Shown here: in pieces, positions 16,505-28,115 of the stretch
Numbering within the stretch: position 1 is the first letter of the stretch
How the letters are laid out: the number at the start of each line of letters is the position of its first letter
Origin: Rhodococcus sp. 1168
GTDB taxonomy: Bacteria > Actinomycetota > Actinomycetes > Mycobacteriales > Mycobacteriaceae
Assembly: GCF_002091955.1 (NCBI RefSeq)
Contig: NZ_MKKY01000091.1
Coordinates: 191,001 to 255,000, forward strand
Reading direction: 5' to 3'
Length of the DNA: 64,000 bases
The notes under the pieces: model-generated
The model's database searches: none
Told to the model about the DNA's origin: nothing
What the model saw: only the letters and a program-made list of their open reading frames with translations
Program-made: the position numbers and the translations under genes

Positions 16505-16990
16505 TTAGTCAGCGACACTGCCTGTGCCGGAAGCAGGCTGCAGGGCGTCCCAGCCCAGAACGATTCCGCCGCGGCGTTGCGCGAGCCCAGCCATACGAGA
16601 ACGCTCCTGTGAGCAGTGCAGCGTGTCCAGCACCTGCACGCGCTGCAGGATCAGCGGAACGCCCCCCTCGACGGCGGGCTGGTAACCGGTGATCTCGGGC
16701 GACTCCACCGTCATCGAACCGGGGGCCTGCTCGTATCCGTCCTGGGCAGCGATTGCGGCCGCGTCGTCGATCATGTCCGGCGGCAGGATCAAGTGGTGCC
16801 GAAGGACGATCTCTTCGTCCTCCAACCATCCCTTCCGTTGTGCGCCGCGTTCCAACGCCGTGGAACATGGCTCGGCATCGTCGAAGGAAGATGCCACGAC
16901 GTGCAAATCGGTTCGGGCTGGGTCGAGCGGGATCGACCGATCACGAGAAAGCCACCGTCGGAACCAACCCGTCTTACCGTTCGTTGCCAT
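16505..16990 (-). CDS. Conserved hypothetical protein
   Basis: 161-aa soluble protein starting [19 protein letters not shown], then [30 protein letters not shown] and LRHHLILP. The layout (a strand, helix, then an HHL strand after an acidic segment) is faintly reminiscent of RraB-type RNase E regulators, but I would not assert it. It lies between trpD (same strand, 109 bp) and the ctaE promoter, where M. tuberculosis has no gene. Function unknown. Confidence 0.7.
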   Translation of the reverse strand: MATNGKTGWFRRWLSRDRSIPLDPARTDLHVVASSFDDAEPCSTALERGAQRKGWLEDEEIVLRHHLILPPDMIDDAAAIAAQDGYEQAPGSMTVESPEITGYQPAVEGGVPLILQRVQVLDTLHCSQERSRMAGLAQRRGGIVLGWDALQPASGTGSVAD

Positions 16991-17141
16991 GAGGCAACCG
17001 TTCCACGAAGCCCTCACCCGAGCGTGAGTGGCGCCGCCGACCAGCGCCTCTATCGGGGAAACAGCCTGCTCTGACGGTCGCGACGCGCCAACACAGGACC
17101 CGGGTAGGCAATCGGTACTACGGGCAGTCATACTTCTACTT

Positions 17142-17753
17142 GTGACGAGCGCTGTAGGGACACAAGGATCGGCAATCACCCAACGCGTGCACTCGCTGAA
17201 CCGTCCTAATATGGTCAGCGTCGGCACCATAGTGTGGTTGTCGAGCGAACTAATGTTTTTCGCTGGACTTTTTGCGATGTACTTCGTCGCGAGGGCGCAG
17301 GCAAACGGCATCTGGCCACCGGAACCGACCGAGTTGAACCTCGGTCTCGCGGTACCGGTGACAACCGTTCTGATCGCGTCCTCCTTCACCTGCCAGCTAG
17401 GCGTATTTGCCGCTGAGCGCGGTGACGTCTTCGGACTGCGGCGCTGGTACATCATCACGTTGGTCATGGGGACGTTGTTCGTCCTCGGCCAGGGGTACGA
17501 GTACTACCACCTGGTCGAAGAGGGCACCACGATCTCTTCGAGCGTCTATGGCTCGGTCTTCTACATCACGACCGGATTCCACGGCCTCCATGTGATCGGT
17601 GGACTCATCGCCTTCGTCTTCCTGATCACGCGAACGCTGGTCAGTAAGTTCACACCCGCTCAGGCAACAGCTGCGATCGTCGTGTCGTACTACTGGCACT
17701 TCGTCGACATCGTCTGGATTGCGTTGTTCGCCACCATCTACTTCATCCGCTGA
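17142..17753 (+). CDS. ctaE: Cytochrome c oxidase subunit III (aa3)
   Basis: 203-aa integral membrane subunit of the aa3 oxidase. It has five hydrophobic segments beginning at [20 protein letters not shown], and the conserved HGLHVIGG and WHFVDIVWI motifs near the C-terminus. GTG 17142 gives the usual start ([23 protein letters not shown]); the frame is open further upstream but has no support. It heads the ctaE-qcrC-qcrA-qcrB operon, 101 bp before qcrC. The oxidase receives electrons directly from the QcrC dihaem subunit in the actinobacterial supercomplex. Confidence 0.94.
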   Translation: MTSAVGTQGSAITQRVHSLNRPNMVSVGTIVWLSSELMFFAGLFAMYFVARAQANGIWPPEPTELNLGLAVPVTTVLIASSFTCQLGVFAAERGDVFGLRRWYIITLVMGTLFVLGQGYEYYHLVEEGTTISSSVYGSVFYITTGFHGLHVIGGLIAFVFLITRTLVSKFTPAQATAAIVVSYYWHFVDIVWIALFATIYFIR

Positions 17754-17854
17754 TGAATATCGGTAAAGCAAGTGTTTCGACTTCGTCGACAACCATGAAC
17801 GCCAGGAATCAGCCCCAGGCGTTCAGTCCGTCCCGACACGACAAGGGATAGAAG

Positions 17855-18730
17855 ATGAGCTCATCTCCCCCAGCATCACCCGGCGACAACACAGACATCA
17901 CGTCAGCCGGTTCTCCTTCAGCAGTGAAGAGTCGTCGGCAGCGTAAGGTTCGCCGCCGTGTGACAGGCGCAGTAGTACTCATGATGGGTCTCATCAGCGC
18001 GGGATTTCTTGCGTCGGCCTTGACTCCCACCCCACAGGTGGCGACAGCCGACCAGGATTCGGCCGCATTGATCCGCGAAGGTAAGCAGTTGTACGACACG
18101 TCCTGTGTCACTTGCCACGGCGTGAACCTGCAGGGTGTTCAGGACCGCGGACCCAGCCTGATCGGTGTCGGCGAAGCCGCTGTCTACTTCCAGGTCTCGA
18201 CAGGTCGGATGCCCGCGGTCCGCAACGAAGCGCAGGCTGAACGCAAGCCGGCGAAGTTCGACGACAAGCAGATCGACGCACTGGGTGCATACATTCAGGC
18301 CAACGGTGGCGGCCCCACCCTGCTTCTCGACAGCAACGGCGAAGTAGCGCAGTCTTCGCTTTCCGGCGGCGATATCGCCCGCGGCAGCGAGCTCTTCCGT
18401 CTCAACTGCGCTTCGTGCCACAACTTCACCGGTCAGGGCGGCGCATTGTCCTCGGGCAAGTACGCACCCGCCCTCGGACCAGCTTCCGAGCAGGAGATCT
18501 ACACGGCCATGGTCACTGGCCCGCAGAACATGCCCAAGTTCTCGGACCGTCAGCTGACGCAAGAAGAAAAGATCGACATCATCTCTTACGTAAAGTCGGC
18601 GCAGGATACGACTGCGCCAGGTGGCTGGGGACTCGGCGGCTTCGGCCCGGGTACCGAGGCACTTGCAATCTGGATCATCGGAATCGGTGCCGTCGTCGGC
18701 GCAACGTTGTGGATCGGAGCGAGGTCATGA
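17855..18730 (+). CDS. qcrC: Cytochrome bc1 complex dihaem cytochrome c subunit
   Basis: 291-aa membrane-anchored dihaem cytochrome cc. After a basic cytoplasmic stretch and an N-terminal anchor (about 38-58) come two haem sites, Cys84-V-T-Cys87-His88 and Cys185-A-S-Cys188-His189. A C-terminal transmembrane helix ([17 protein letters not shown]) follows. The two haems replace the soluble cytochrome c of other bacteria and bridge to CtaC. Start supported by AAGGGATAGAAG. Its stop overlaps the qcrA start by 4 bp (ATGA), implying translational coupling. Confidence 0.95.
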   Translation: MSSSPPASPGDNTDITSAGSPSAVKSRRQRKVRRRVTGAVVLMMGLISAGFLASALTPTPQVATADQDSAALIREGKQLYDTSCVTCHGVNLQGVQDRGPSLIGVGEAAVYFQVSTGRMPAVRNEAQAERKPAKFDDKQIDALGAYIQANGGGPTLLLDSNGEVAQSSLSGGDIARGSELFRLNCASCHNFTGQGGALSSGKYAPALGPASEQEIYTAMVTGPQNMPKFSDRQLTQEEKIDIISYVKSAQDTTAPGGWGLGGFGPGTEALAIWIIGIGAVVGATLWIGARS

Positions 18731-19911
18731 GTGACGGTGATTCCGGACGCGCGGACGCCGGCCAGACCGGTGGGAACGATGTGGACGTGAACAGGAAGTA
18801 TTCCGACGAGGAACTCGCCGGAATGACCCGTGACCAGCTGGTGAAGCTGGGCACCAATCTCGACCACGTAGATGTCGCATTCCGTAAGGATCGATGGGCA
18901 GTACAGGGCACCCGCGCCGAGAAGCGCGCTGAACGCAATGTTGCGTTCTGGTTCGCGCTTTCAGGCGTTTCTGCTGTCGCTTTCATCGCGATCTATCTGT
19001 TCTGGCCTTGGGAGTATGCCGGACTCGGTGAAGAGAGCTACTGGAAGTACACCCTCTACACCCCACTGATCGGCCTGACCATGGGTCTCGCGATCCTCGG
19101 TGTGGGTGTCGGCGCGGTCCAGTTCACCAAGAAGTTCATCCCGGAAGAGGTGTCCATCCAGGATCGCCACGACGGATCTTCCTCCGAGGTGGATCGGCAG
19201 ACTGTCGTTGCCCAGCTGAGTGATTCGCTCGACACGTCGACCATCGGACGACGCAAGGTGATCAAGCGCTCGTTGTTCTTCGGCGGTGGCGCACTCGGAA
19301 TCATGGCCATCCTGCCCCTCGGTGGCCTGGTCAAGAACCCATGGGCCGAGGGTGACAAATCTCCTCTATGGGTCTCCGGCTGGACTCCGCGCTACCCTGG
19401 AGAAACGATTTACCTTCGGCGCGATACCGGTCGTCCCCATGACGTCGTTCTGGTCCGCCCAGAGGATATGGATGCCGGAGCCATGGAGACAGTATTTCCG
19501 TTCCGTGAGGCCGACCGCGACGACGATCACGCCTTGCTCAAATCGCTTCGTGGCATCCGCAACGCGACCATGCTTATCCGTCTCCGCTCTGAGGACACGG
19601 CCAAGGTAATCAAGCGCAAGAACCAGGAAAGCTTCAATTACGGCGATTACTTCGCCTATTCGAAGATCTGTACCCACCTGGGTTGCCCGACGTCGCTGTA
19701 CGAGCAGCAGACCAATCGGATTCTGTGCCCGTGCCACCAGTCGCAGTTCGACGCACTCGAGTATGCCAAGCCGATCTTCGGACCGGCTGCTCGCGCTCTG
19801 CCGCAGCTGCCAATCACCGTTAACGAAGAAGGTTTCTTAGTAGCGGACGGGGATTACATCGAAGCCCTCGGACCCGCCTTCTGGGAGCGTAGACCGGAGA
19901 CTGATTCATGA
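18727..19911 (+). CDS. qcrA: Rieske iron-sulfur subunit of the bc1 complex
   Basis: 394-aa Rieske protein of the long actinobacterial type with three N-terminal membrane helices. Cluster ligands are Cys315 and His317 (CTHLGC) and Cys334 and His337 (CPCHQ). Cys320 and Cys336 form the stabilising disulfide. A twin-arginine-like RRKVIKRS with a hydrophobic stretch lies before the third helix, consistent with Tat-dependent insertion of the folded domain. Starts in the ATGA overlap with qcrC and ends in a 4-bp overlap with qcrB. Confidence 0.95.
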   Translation: MSDGDSGRADAGQTGGNDVDVNRKYSDEELAGMTRDQLVKLGTNLDHVDVAFRKDRWAVQGTRAEKRAERNVAFWFALSGVSAVAFIAIYLFWPWEYAGLGEESYWKYTLYTPLIGLTMGLAILGVGVGAVQFTKKFIPEEVSIQDRHDGSSSEVDRQTVVAQLSDSLDTSTIGRRKVIKRSLFFGGGALGIMAILPLGGLVKNPWAEGDKSPLWVSGWTPRYPGETIYLRRDTGRPHDVVLVRPEDMDAGAMETVFPFREADRDDDHALLKSLRGIRNATMLIRLRSEDTAKVIKRKNQESFNYGDYFAYSKICTHLGCPTSLYEQQTNRILCPCHQSQFDALEYAKPIFGPAARALPQLPITVNEEGFLVADGDYIEALGPAFWERRPETDS

Positions 19912-21644
19912 GTCCTTCACTTCAAGCCCTCGCTGCCAAGCAGGCCGACGACGTCGACAGTCGTTACCACCTGGCACCGGGCATACGTCGACAGATCAAC
20001 AAAGTCTTCCCGACTCACTGGTCATTCCTTCTCGGCGAGATCGCGCTGTACAGCTTTGTGATCCTGCTGATCTCAGGCACGTTCTTGACGTTGTTCTTCG
20101 ACCCGTCGATGAGTGAGGTCGAGTACAACGGCATCTACGAGCCTCTTCGTGGCGTCACGATGTCTCGGGCATACGAAACATCGTTGAACATCTCGTTCGA
20201 GGTACGCGGCGGCCTGTTCATGCGACAGATCCACCACTGGGCAGCACTTATGTTCGCTGCTTCGATCATCGTTCACATGATGCGCATCTTCTTCACCGGT
20301 GCGTTCCGTAGGCCACGCGAGGCCAACTGGGTCATCGGTTGCCTGCTTCTCATCTTGGCGATGTTCGAGGGCTTCTTCGGTTACACACTTCCTGACGATC
20401 TGCTATCCGGCACCGGCCTTCGTGCTGCGTTCTCCGGCATTTCGATGAGTGTTCCTGTCATCGGAACTTGGTTGCACTGGTTGGTATTCGACGGAGACTT
20501 CCCCGGCACGATCATCATTCCGCGCCTGTACGTCGCGCACGTTCTGTTGCTACCCGCCATCATCTTGGCGCTGATCGCAGCTCACCTCGCTCTCGTCTGG
20601 TACCAGAAGCACACGCAGTTCCCCGGACCCGGCCGTACCGAGACCAACGTCGTCGGTGTCCGGATCTTGCCGGTCTTCGCCGTCAAGTCCGGTGCGTTCT
20701 TCGCCGTTACGTTCGGTGTGCTTGCACTCATGGGCGGCCTCGTCCAGGTCAACCCGGTCTGGAATATCGGACCGTACAACCCATCTCAGGTCTCGGCCGG
20801 TTCCCAGCCCGACTTCTACATGATGTGGACCGACGGCTTGGCACGACTGTGGCCGGCGTGGGACATCTACATTGCAGGCCGCTACACGATCCCCGCAGTC
20901 TTCGCTGTCGCGCTGATCATGGGTCTGGTTTTCACTGTGATGATCATGTACCCGTGGATCGAGAAGCGTCTCACCGGCGATCGGGCACACCACAACCTGC
21001 TTCAGCGTCCGCGCGACGTCCCGGTCCGTACTGCGATCGGTGCGATGGCCTTGACGTTCTACCTTGTTCTGACCATCTCGTGTGTCAACGACATCATCGC
21101 TTACAAGTTCGACATCTCCCTCAACGCGATGACGTGGATCGGGCGAATCGGAATGCTGGTCCTGCCTCCGATCGCTTACTTCGTTGCATACCGGTTCTGC
21201 ATCGGCCTGCAGCGCAGTGACCGCACTGTTCTCGATCACGGTATCGAGACCGGCATAATCAAGCGGTTGCCGCACGGCCAGTACGTCGAGGTCCACCAGC
21301 CACTCGGGCCGGTCGACAGCCACGGACACCCGATCCCGCTCGAATATCAGGGTGCAGCAATTCCGAAGAAGATGAACAAGCTCGGCTCTGCCGGTAAGCC
21401 AGGATCAGGTTCACTGTTCCGTCCGGATCCGGTTGCCGAGAGCAAGGCTTTGGAAGAAGCTCTCCACCACGGCGAAGTCGAACAGCTGAACATGCTGAAG
21501 AACTATCAGCTCCAGATCAATGGTCACTCCAACGGCAACGGAACCAACGCCAACGGAACCAACGGTCATTCGAACGGTCATGTCAACGGCAACGGCTCAG
21601 CGAAACACGCCGTCGATCGTGAAGACAGCGAGAGCGAGACCTAG
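19908..21644 (+). CDS. qcrB: Cytochrome b subunit of the bc1 complex
   Basis: 578-aa cytochrome b with eight or more membrane helices, the haem-ligand region [20 protein letters not shown], and the Qo-site PDFYMMW segment (the PEWY equivalent). It is the target subunit of Q203-type inhibitors in mycobacteria. A long cytoplasmic tail after about residue 450 ends in an Asn/Gly/His-rich stretch (about 535-565) not needed for catalysis. It is last in the operon and followed 18 bp later by a strong terminator. Confidence 0.95.
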   Translation: MSPSLQALAAKQADDVDSRYHLAPGIRRQINKVFPTHWSFLLGEIALYSFVILLISGTFLTLFFDPSMSEVEYNGIYEPLRGVTMSRAYETSLNISFEVRGGLFMRQIHHWAALMFAASIIVHMMRIFFTGAFRRPREANWVIGCLLLILAMFEGFFGYTLPDDLLSGTGLRAAFSGISMSVPVIGTWLHWLVFDGDFPGTIIIPRLYVAHVLLLPAIILALIAAHLALVWYQKHTQFPGPGRTETNVVGVRILPVFAVKSGAFFAVTFGVLALMGGLVQVNPVWNIGPYNPSQVSAGSQPDFYMMWTDGLARLWPAWDIYIAGRYTIPAVFAVALIMGLVFTVMIMYPWIEKRLTGDRAHHNLLQRPRDVPVRTAIGAMALTFYLVLTISCVNDIIAYKFDISLNAMTWIGRIGMLVLPPIAYFVAYRFCIGLQRSDRTVLDHGIETGIIKRLPHGQYVEVHQPLGPVDSHGHPIPLEYQGAAIPKKMNKLGSAGKPGSGSLFRPDPVAESKALEEALHHGEVEQLNMLKNYQLQINGHSNGNGTNANGTNGHSNGHVNGNGSAKHAVDREDSESET

Positions 21645-21662
21645 AAGTTCTCGACGAACATG

Positions 21663-21695
21663 AAAGGGCGGCACCCATCGGGTGCCGCCCTTTTT
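21663..21695 (+). terminator. Rho-independent terminator of the ctaE-qcrCAB operon
   Basis: Perfect 14-bp GC-rich stem AAAGGGCGGCACCC / GGGTGCCGCCCTTT with a 3-nt loop and a run of five T on the plus strand. Confidence 0.92.
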
Positions 21696-21988
21696 CGCGT
21701 CCCATGCCGGCGTCCAGGTCCCCAGTCTGCGCAGACTCGACAAGACGCACCCCTCCCCTCCCCCACATAGCGATGATCCATCAGCGGACTGCGAAGCATC
21801 GACAGCCACAGTGTTATCGAATTCTGAACACCACAACGCCGCACTCATCTGCCCCACCCTGCGCCGCTGAGATGCGCGCAAAGCAACGCTGCAAGCCAGG
21901 AAGCTTAACCGTGCACCCGCCGTCGTCGCTCCAGCTGCTCGTGTCGAGGACTACACCCCTGTTCGAGTCACTTCGACGCTCAACCTAT
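21696..21988. other. Intergenic stretch with no gene seen
   Basis: About 290 bp between the qcr terminator and the 3' end of the next minus-strand gene. Short open frames here have no ribosome site and poor codon usage. In M. tuberculosis the corresponding interval carries Rv2197c and mmpS3, of which I see no trace. Confidence 0.6.
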
Positions 21989-22483
21989 TCAGTGACTCGG
22001 CAACCGTTCGGTCGAGCCAGTGACCATGGCAGCCGCGACGTGGTCGATACCATCCCTCGCGGTCTGGCCGTAGCCGTCGTCGGACAGCACGCCCAGCCGA
22101 CTCGTCGCTTCGTCCAAGTGCCGCGCGGCAGCGGCAAACGAACTGAGCCGGCGATAGTTATCGGCCAAATTGAGGTGCAGCGAGGAATAGAACCCGGCGA
22201 CGCTCAACGAGGCATGTTGTGCCTTGACGCGCTCGTCGGTCAACGTGTCCGCAGCGTCCAACGCACGGATATCCCAGGTCAGCGCCTCCGCCGCATCGTC
22301 GCACACGTCGGCCAAATAGTGGCTGATCGTGCATCGATGCAATGGATCTCCGCCGGCACCGACGCGCTCCCACAGCGCAAGCAGCCGCTCGCGCCGCTCG
22401 GCCACTCCCGCAGTCTGCATTGCCGCGCCGATAGCCGTCATCGTCTCATCCGGGCCAGTGTCGTTGTCTATGGTCTCAGCCAT
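21989..22483 (-). CDS. Conserved hypothetical TPR-like helical protein
   Basis: 164-aa, almost wholly helical soluble protein (MAETIDNDTGPDE, LLALWERVGAGGD, HYLADVCDDAAEALTWDIRAL, SLHLNLADNYRRL). The repeated helix pairs resemble tetratricopeptide repeats. No catalytic motif. The start at 22483 follows two weaker in-frame starts. It stands alone between the two halves of the respiratory locus. I recall similar orphan proteins in rhodococci, but cannot assign function. Confidence 0.72.
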   Translation of the reverse strand: MAETIDNDTGPDETMTAIGAAMQTAGVAERRERLLALWERVGAGGDPLHRCTISHYLADVCDDAAEALTWDIRALDAADTLTDERVKAQHASLSVAGFYSSLHLNLADNYRRLSSFAAAARHLDEATSRLGVLSDDGYGQTARDGIDHVAAAMVTGSTERLPSH

Positions 22484-22837
22484 GGCAGACAACCTAGCCA
22501 GCACCTCCGACAGAATCCCGGCCGCGGGACCGGCACACCTCCGTCAATGTCGATGTGGGTACATCCATCCTTCGGAACCGTGGAGATCGCTCGCCCTGCT
22601 TCATGGCAGGACGGTAGGAACACCCCGGCCCGATTCCGCAATGAGTGATCTGCGCAGACTTGACGGAGCGCTGCGCGGTTCATCAGGTTGGCGAGCTTCG
22701 TACAACAGGGCTCCGTACAACAGGGCTCCGCCGACCGGCGGACGCATCTTCTGCACCTGGTACGCAACAAGGCGCCGACCGCCCGGGTAGGGACGATCAG
22801 CGCCTTGGCTGGAGTCGAGTGAGTGACTAAATACTGG
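22484..22837. other. Intergenic stretch with a small direct repeat
   Basis: About 350 bp without a credible gene. It includes two exact tandem copies of the 15-mer TACAACAGGGCTCCG at 22701-22730. The stretch carries the promoter of the upstream minus-strand TPR-like gene and the 3' flank of ctaF. Confidence 0.55.
22701..22730. repeat. Two tandem copies of a 15-bp unit
   Basis: TACAACAGGGCTCCG occurs twice head to tail with no mismatch in non-coding DNA. Confidence 0.9.
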
Positions 22838-23254
22838 TCAGTGCTTCTCTGGTCCGATGTGGTACTCGAATACCAGTCCGGCCGCTGCGGCGATAACCAT
22901 TGCGACACCCAACGCCATAAGCCACGCAATAAAAAACGCAAAGCCCACTGCCGTGACCGCTGCCGCGCCTGCAAGGACGATCGGCCAGAAGCTACCCGGG
23001 CTGAAGAAGCCCAAGTCGCCGGCGCCGTCGCTGATTTCCGCGTCGTCGAAGTCCTCTGGACGCGTGTCCAAGCGTCGAGCGACGAATCGGAAGTACGTCC
23101 CGATGATGAGGGTCAAGCCGAACGACAGGGCAATTGCGGTGACACCTGCCCACTCGACGCCGGTGCGGGAGAACCCGGTGAAGACCGCGTACACAATCCC
23201 GACGAGAAGGAAGAAGACAGTCAGGATCTCAAAGATCTTGGCTTCGATTTTCAT
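22838..23254 (-). CDS. ctaF: Cytochrome c oxidase subunit IV (actinobacterial)
   Basis: 138-aa membrane protein with four hydrophobic segments ([20 protein letters not shown], then [21 protein letters not shown], and two after [11 protein letters not shown]). It is the actinobacteria-specific accessory subunit of the aa3 oxidase. It lies 18 bp downstream of ctaC on the same strand, which is the standard order (Rv2200c-Rv2199c), so the two are co-transcribed. Together with ctaE across the gap, the window encodes oxidase subunits II, III and IV; subunit I (ctaD) is not here. Confidence 0.93.
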   Translation of the reverse strand: MKIEAKIFEILTVFFLLVGIVYAVFTGFSRTGVEWAGVTAIALSFGLTLIIGTYFRFVARRLDTRPEDFDDAEISDGAGDLGFFSPGSFWPIVLAGAAAVTAVGFAFFIAWLMALGVAMVIAAAAGLVFEYHIGPEKH

Positions 23255-23272
23255 ATCAGCATTCTTCCTTGG

Positions 23273-24346
23273 TCACTTGCCGTCGGCAACGGATTCAGAC
23301 TTCTGCGTACGGTCGGTAGTGAACGGGATGGTGCTGGTGGAGACCGGTGACTGCCCGATTGCCTCCAGCGCCTGCGCGTTCGTCAAAGCCTTACCGCCTT
23401 CGCTCTTCGGCTTACGCGACTCGATGTACTGCTGGAAGTCGTCCGGGGATACCGCACGAACTTCGAAGTTCATCATGGCGTGGTAGGTGCCGCACATTTC
23501 GGTGCATCGACCGACGAAGGATCCTTCTCGTTCGATCTCCGAGATCTGGAAGACGTTATCGGAGTGGTTTTCCTTCGGGTTCGGCATCACGTCGCGCTTG
23601 AACAGGAACTCGGGGACCCAGAAGCCGTGGATTACATCGGACGAGGCCAATACGAATTCGATACGCTTGCCGGTCGGAAGCACGAGAACAGGGATCTCGT
23701 CGCTGGTGCCGACTGTCTCGATCTTGTTGTAGTGCAGGTACGACAGATCCTGCGGGCTCACACCGTGGATGGCTCCCAGAACGATCTCGCCGTCTTCGCT
23801 GCCTTGGGCTTCGCCCTCGGGCGGGGAGGCTGCAGCTTCCGCGGCCGCCTGCGCCTCGAGGTCGGTGCCCTCGTACTTGACGACGCCGTCCTTGAGGTCG
23901 ATGGTCTGGTATCCGAACTTCCAGTTCCACTGGAATGCGGTCACGTCGACGGTGACGTCGGGATCCGACTGCTTGTCACCGACGTAGTTCTGCACGACCA
24001 CGGTGAAGTAGAAGAGCACGGCGATGATGACGAACGGCACGGCTGTGTAGAACAGCTCCAATGGCACGTTGTACGCCGTCTGCCGAGGGAACTCCGGAGA
24101 GTCCTTCTTCTTACGGTGGAAGATGACCACCCAAAAGATCAATGCCCAGACAATGATGCCCATGACAAGCGCCGCGACCACGGACCAAGTCCACAATTCA
24201 CGAATACGTGTGCTCTGCGGAGTGATGCCCGACGGAAAACCGAAGCGCAAGACTTCACTGTCGATGGAACACCCCGACAAGAGCACAGCGGCCAAGCCAA
24301 GAACTGTTGTCAGCCCGGCTCGCCGAAGGATCCGACTCTGCGCCAC
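23273..24346 (-). CDS. ctaC: Cytochrome c oxidase subunit II (CuA), lipoprotein
   Basis: 357-aa CuA-bearing subunit. Signal peptide with lipobox LLSGC, two transmembrane helices ([17 protein letters not shown] and [14 protein letters not shown]), then the cupredoxin domain. CuA ligands Cys281, Cys285, His289 and Met292 lie in [12 protein letters not shown] with an upstream His in the DVIHGFW motif. GTG 24346 is chosen: AGGAAGG is 7 nt before it, whereas GTG 24352 is too close to that site. An Ala/Glu-rich insertion (about 165-185) is present. Divergent from asnB. Confidence 0.93.
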   Translation of the reverse strand: MAQSRILRRAGLTTVLGLAAVLLSGCSIDSEVLRFGFPSGITPQSTRIRELWTWSVVAALVMGIIVWALIFWVVIFHRKKKDSPEFPRQTAYNVPLELFYTAVPFVIIAVLFYFTVVVQNYVGDKQSDPDVTVDVTAFQWNWKFGYQTIDLKDGVVKYEGTDLEAQAAAEAAASPPEGEAQGSEDGEIVLGAIHGVSPQDLSYLHYNKIETVGTSDEIPVLVLPTGKRIEFVLASSDVIHGFWVPEFLFKRDVMPNPKENHSDNVFQISEIEREGSFVGRCTEMCGTYHAMMNFEVRAVSPDDFQQYIESRKPKSEGGKALTNAQALEAIGQSPVSTSTIPFTTDRTQKSESVADGK

Positions 24347-24578
24347 GTTCACGCCTTCCTGATCGCCCACCACTGAAGAATAAGGGCCTCCACATGGAGA
24401 TGCCCTAGTACTACGCAGCGTAGACCAAAGCTGCCGCAAGACCACTGTTGGGTCACTTCCTTCGAGCGCGTCGCGTCTGCGGCATACTCGGACCCGGCGC
24501 TCGCCTTGCGACTACCGACCCGCGTCGGACGAGTGTCGGTTGAACCGATCCCTAATTGGAAAAGAGGTAGTGGACTCT

Positions 24579-26504
24579 GTGTGTGGACTACTAGGCCTGC
24601 TCACGTCGGCCGGCACGGACGACGCAGGAGTCGACCTCGTCGGTTCCGCCATGCATTGCATGCGTCACCGCGGGCCCGACGAACCTGGCACTTGGCACGA
24701 CGATGACGTAGTTTTCGGATTCAACCGACTGTCGATCATCGATATCGAGCATTCGCATCAGCCACTTCGCTGGGGGCCTGCCGACAATCCGACGCGCTAC
24801 GCGATGACGTTCAACGGGGAGATCTACAACTACCTGGAACTACGCGAAGAGTTGACGCGTGAGCACGACGCCGTCTTCTTCACCGAGGGCGACGGCGAGT
24901 CGATCGTCGCGGCATTCCACTACTGGGGTCACGACGCGCTGCGCCGATTGCGAGGGATGTTCGCCTTCGCGATCTGGGATACCGAGACTCGCGAGCTGTT
25001 CCTGGCCAGAGATCCGTTCGGTGTCAAGCCACTGTTCATCGCAACCGGGCCCGGCGGTACTGCGTTCGGGAGCGAGAAGAAGAGCCTTCTCGAACTGACC
25101 GATCTCATCGGTATCGGTACCGAACTCGACCCTCGAGCGATCCAGCACTACACCGTTCTCCAGTACGTTCCGGAGCCGGAGACGTTGCATCGCGAGATCC
25201 GGCGACTCGAATCGGGCTGCTCGGCGACCCTCTCCCCTGGCACCCAGCCGAAGATCACTCGTTACTTCACTCCGAAGTTCCCGGTGAAGCCGTTCGTAGC
25301 CGGCTCGGAGGCGGCGAGGTATCAGGAGATCACCGACGCGCTCGAGGACTCTGTCGCCAAGCACATGCGCGCAGATGTCACCGTCGGCGCTTTCCTGTCC
25401 GGCGGGATCGACTCGACAGCGATCGCAGCTCTGGCGATACGCCACAATCCGAATCTGATCACCTTCACCACCGGATTCGAGCGCGACGGTTATTCCGAGG
25501 TAGACGTCGCCGCCGAGTCTGCTGCGGCGATCGGTGCCAAACACGTCGTGAAGGTCGTCGGACCGGAGGAGTTCGCCTCGTCGATCCCCGAGATCGTCTG
25601 GTATCTCGACGATCCGGTGGCCGATCCTGCACTGGTGCCGCTCTACTTCGTAGCCAAGGAAGCCCGCAAGCATGTGAAGGTCGTTCTCTCCGGTGAGGGT
25701 GCGGACGAGTTGTTCGGCGGCTACACCATTTATCGAGAGCCACTGTCCCTCAAGCCTTTCGAGTATCTTCCCCGCGGATTGCGCCGCGCGGCAGGGGCTC
25801 TCAGCGACAAGATTCCCGACGGTACGCGCGGCAAGAGTTTGCTTCATCGCGGATCCATGACGCTGGAGGATCGTTATTACGGGAATGCCCGAAGCTTCGG
25901 CGATGCTCAGCTCCGTGCAGTTCTACGGGATTTCCGTCCGGAGTGGACCCACACCGATGTGACGGCGCCGATCTACGCGCAGACTCGAGGATGGGATCCG
26001 GTTGCGCGTATGCAGCATTTGGATCTGTTCACTTGGCTACGCGGTGACATCCTGGTCAAGGCCGACAAGATCACGATGGCCAATTCGCTGGAACTGCGTG
26101 TCCCATTCCTGGACCCCGAGGTTTTTGCCGTCGCCGAGAGGTTGCCCCTCGACCAGAAAATCACCAAGGACACGACGAAGTACGCACTACGCAAGTCGTT
26201 GGAGGGCATTGTCCCGGGGCATGTCCTCAACCGCGCCAAGTTGGGATTCCCTGTTCCGCTCCGGCATTGGCTTCGGGGTCCCGAATTGTTCGACTGGGCG
26301 CACCAACAGATCGCCGAGTCCGAAACGGATCACATCCTGAACAAGGCTGCGATCACCGCGATGCTGAACGAGCATCGCGACGGCAAGTCCGATCACAGCC
26401 GTCGACTGTGGACCGTTCTCATCTTCATGACCTGGCACGGGATTTTCGTGGAAAAGCGCATCGTTCCGAAGATCAGCGAACCGACCTACCCGGTCGAAAT
26501 CTGA
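24579..26504 (+). CDS. asnB: Asparagine synthetase (glutamine-hydrolysing)
   Basis: 641-aa class II amidotransferase that makes asparagine from aspartate, glutamine and ATP. Removal of the initiator Met exposes the catalytic Cys2 (M-CGLLG), which fixes the GTG start at 24579 rather than upstream ATG; AGAGG lies 11 nt before it. Glutaminase residues RHRGPDE, FNRLSIID and FNGEIYN are present, followed by the ATP-pyrophosphatase SGGIDS at about 274-279 and SGEGADELFGGY. Divergent from ctaC; counterpart Rv2201. Because some AsnB homologues in mycolata amidate cell-wall meso-diaminopimelate, that role is an alternative. Confidence 0.9.
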   Translation: MCGLLGLLTSAGTDDAGVDLVGSAMHCMRHRGPDEPGTWHDDDVVFGFNRLSIIDIEHSHQPLRWGPADNPTRYAMTFNGEIYNYLELREELTREHDAVFFTEGDGESIVAAFHYWGHDALRRLRGMFAFAIWDTETRELFLARDPFGVKPLFIATGPGGTAFGSEKKSLLELTDLIGIGTELDPRAIQHYTVLQYVPEPETLHREIRRLESGCSATLSPGTQPKITRYFTPKFPVKPFVAGSEAARYQEITDALEDSVAKHMRADVTVGAFLSGGIDSTAIAALAIRHNPNLITFTTGFERDGYSEVDVAAESAAAIGAKHVVKVVGPEEFASSIPEIVWYLDDPVADPALVPLYFVAKEARKHVKVVLSGEGADELFGGYTIYREPLSLKPFEYLPRGLRRAAGALSDKIPDGTRGKSLLHRGSMTLEDRYYGNARSFGDAQLRAVLRDFRPEWTHTDVTAPIYAQTRGWDPVARMQHLDLFTWLRGDILVKADKITMANSLELRVPFLDPEVFAVAERLPLDQKITKDTTKYALRKSLEGIVPGHVLNRAKLGFPVPLRHWLRGPELFDWAHQQIAESETDHILNKAAITAMLNEHRDGKSDHSRRLWTVLIFMTWHGIFVEKRIVPKISEPTYPVEI

Positions 26505-26538
26505 TCCTTCCGGACACAGGTTCCGCTGGACTACAAAT

Positions 26539-26580
26539 AGGGACCGTCACAACCGTGTGCACGGTTGTGACGGTCCCTTT
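26539..26580. terminator. Bidirectional terminator between asnB and adoK
   Basis: Perfect 18-bp stem AGGGACCGTCACAACCGT / ACGGTTGTGACGGTCCCT with a 4-nt loop, TTT on the plus side and a CTA-rich flank on the other. It lies between convergent genes. Confidence 0.92.
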
Positions 26581-26596
26581 CTGCGATGAATGTCGG

Positions 26597-27681
<1,085 letters not shown>

Positions 27682-27698
27682 AGAGTTGGTGGTTCAGA

Positions 27699-28049
27699 TC
27701 AGTTGAACGAATCGCCGCAGGCACATGAGCCCGTTGCGTTCGGATTGTCGATCGTGAAGCCCTGCTTCTCGATGGTGTCCACGAAGTCGATGGATGCACC
27801 CTCGACATACGGAGCGCTCATCCGGTCGACAGCCAGCGTGACTCCGTTGAAGTCCACTGCGAGGTCGCCGTCGAGGCTGCGATCGTCGAAGAAGAGCTGA
27901 TAGCGCAGGCCCGCGCAGCCACCAGGCTGCACAGCAACGCGCAGCGCGAGGTCGTCGCGTCCTTCTTGGTCCAGCAGCGCCTTGGCCTTCGATGATGCAG
28001 CTTCGGTCATCGTGACCTTGTGCGTGATGGTTTCGTTCGAGACGGTCAT
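27699..28049 (-). CDS. erpA: A-type iron-sulfur cluster insertion protein (HesB/ErpA family)
   Basis: 116-aa A-type carrier that delivers Fe-S clusters to apoproteins. The three ligands are Cys45 (GGCAG), Cys109 and Cys111 (SCACGDSFN), spacing as in ErpA/IscA. GGGAGAG precedes the ATG. It corresponds to Rv2204c. Rv2203, which lies beside it in M. tuberculosis, is absent. Plausible clients in this window include LipA, the Rieske subunit QcrA and, if it binds a cluster, the GIY-YIG protein; this is inference. Confidence 0.92.
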   Translation of the reverse strand: MTVSNETITHKVTMTEAASSKAKALLDQEGRDDLALRVAVQPGGCAGLRYQLFFDDRSLDGDLAVDFNGVTLAVDRMSAPYVEGASIDFVDTIEKQGFTIDNPNATGSCACGDSFN

Positions 28050-28115
28050 GGGCTCTCCCTATCAGTCGTACTCAACCCGTGAACGACTCAACCGTACTCC
28101 GCGCACAGGTATTCC

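Noticed and set aside
20550-21329. 259-aa minus-strand frame opposite qcrB
   Set aside because: Antisense to cytochrome b, with improbable composition.
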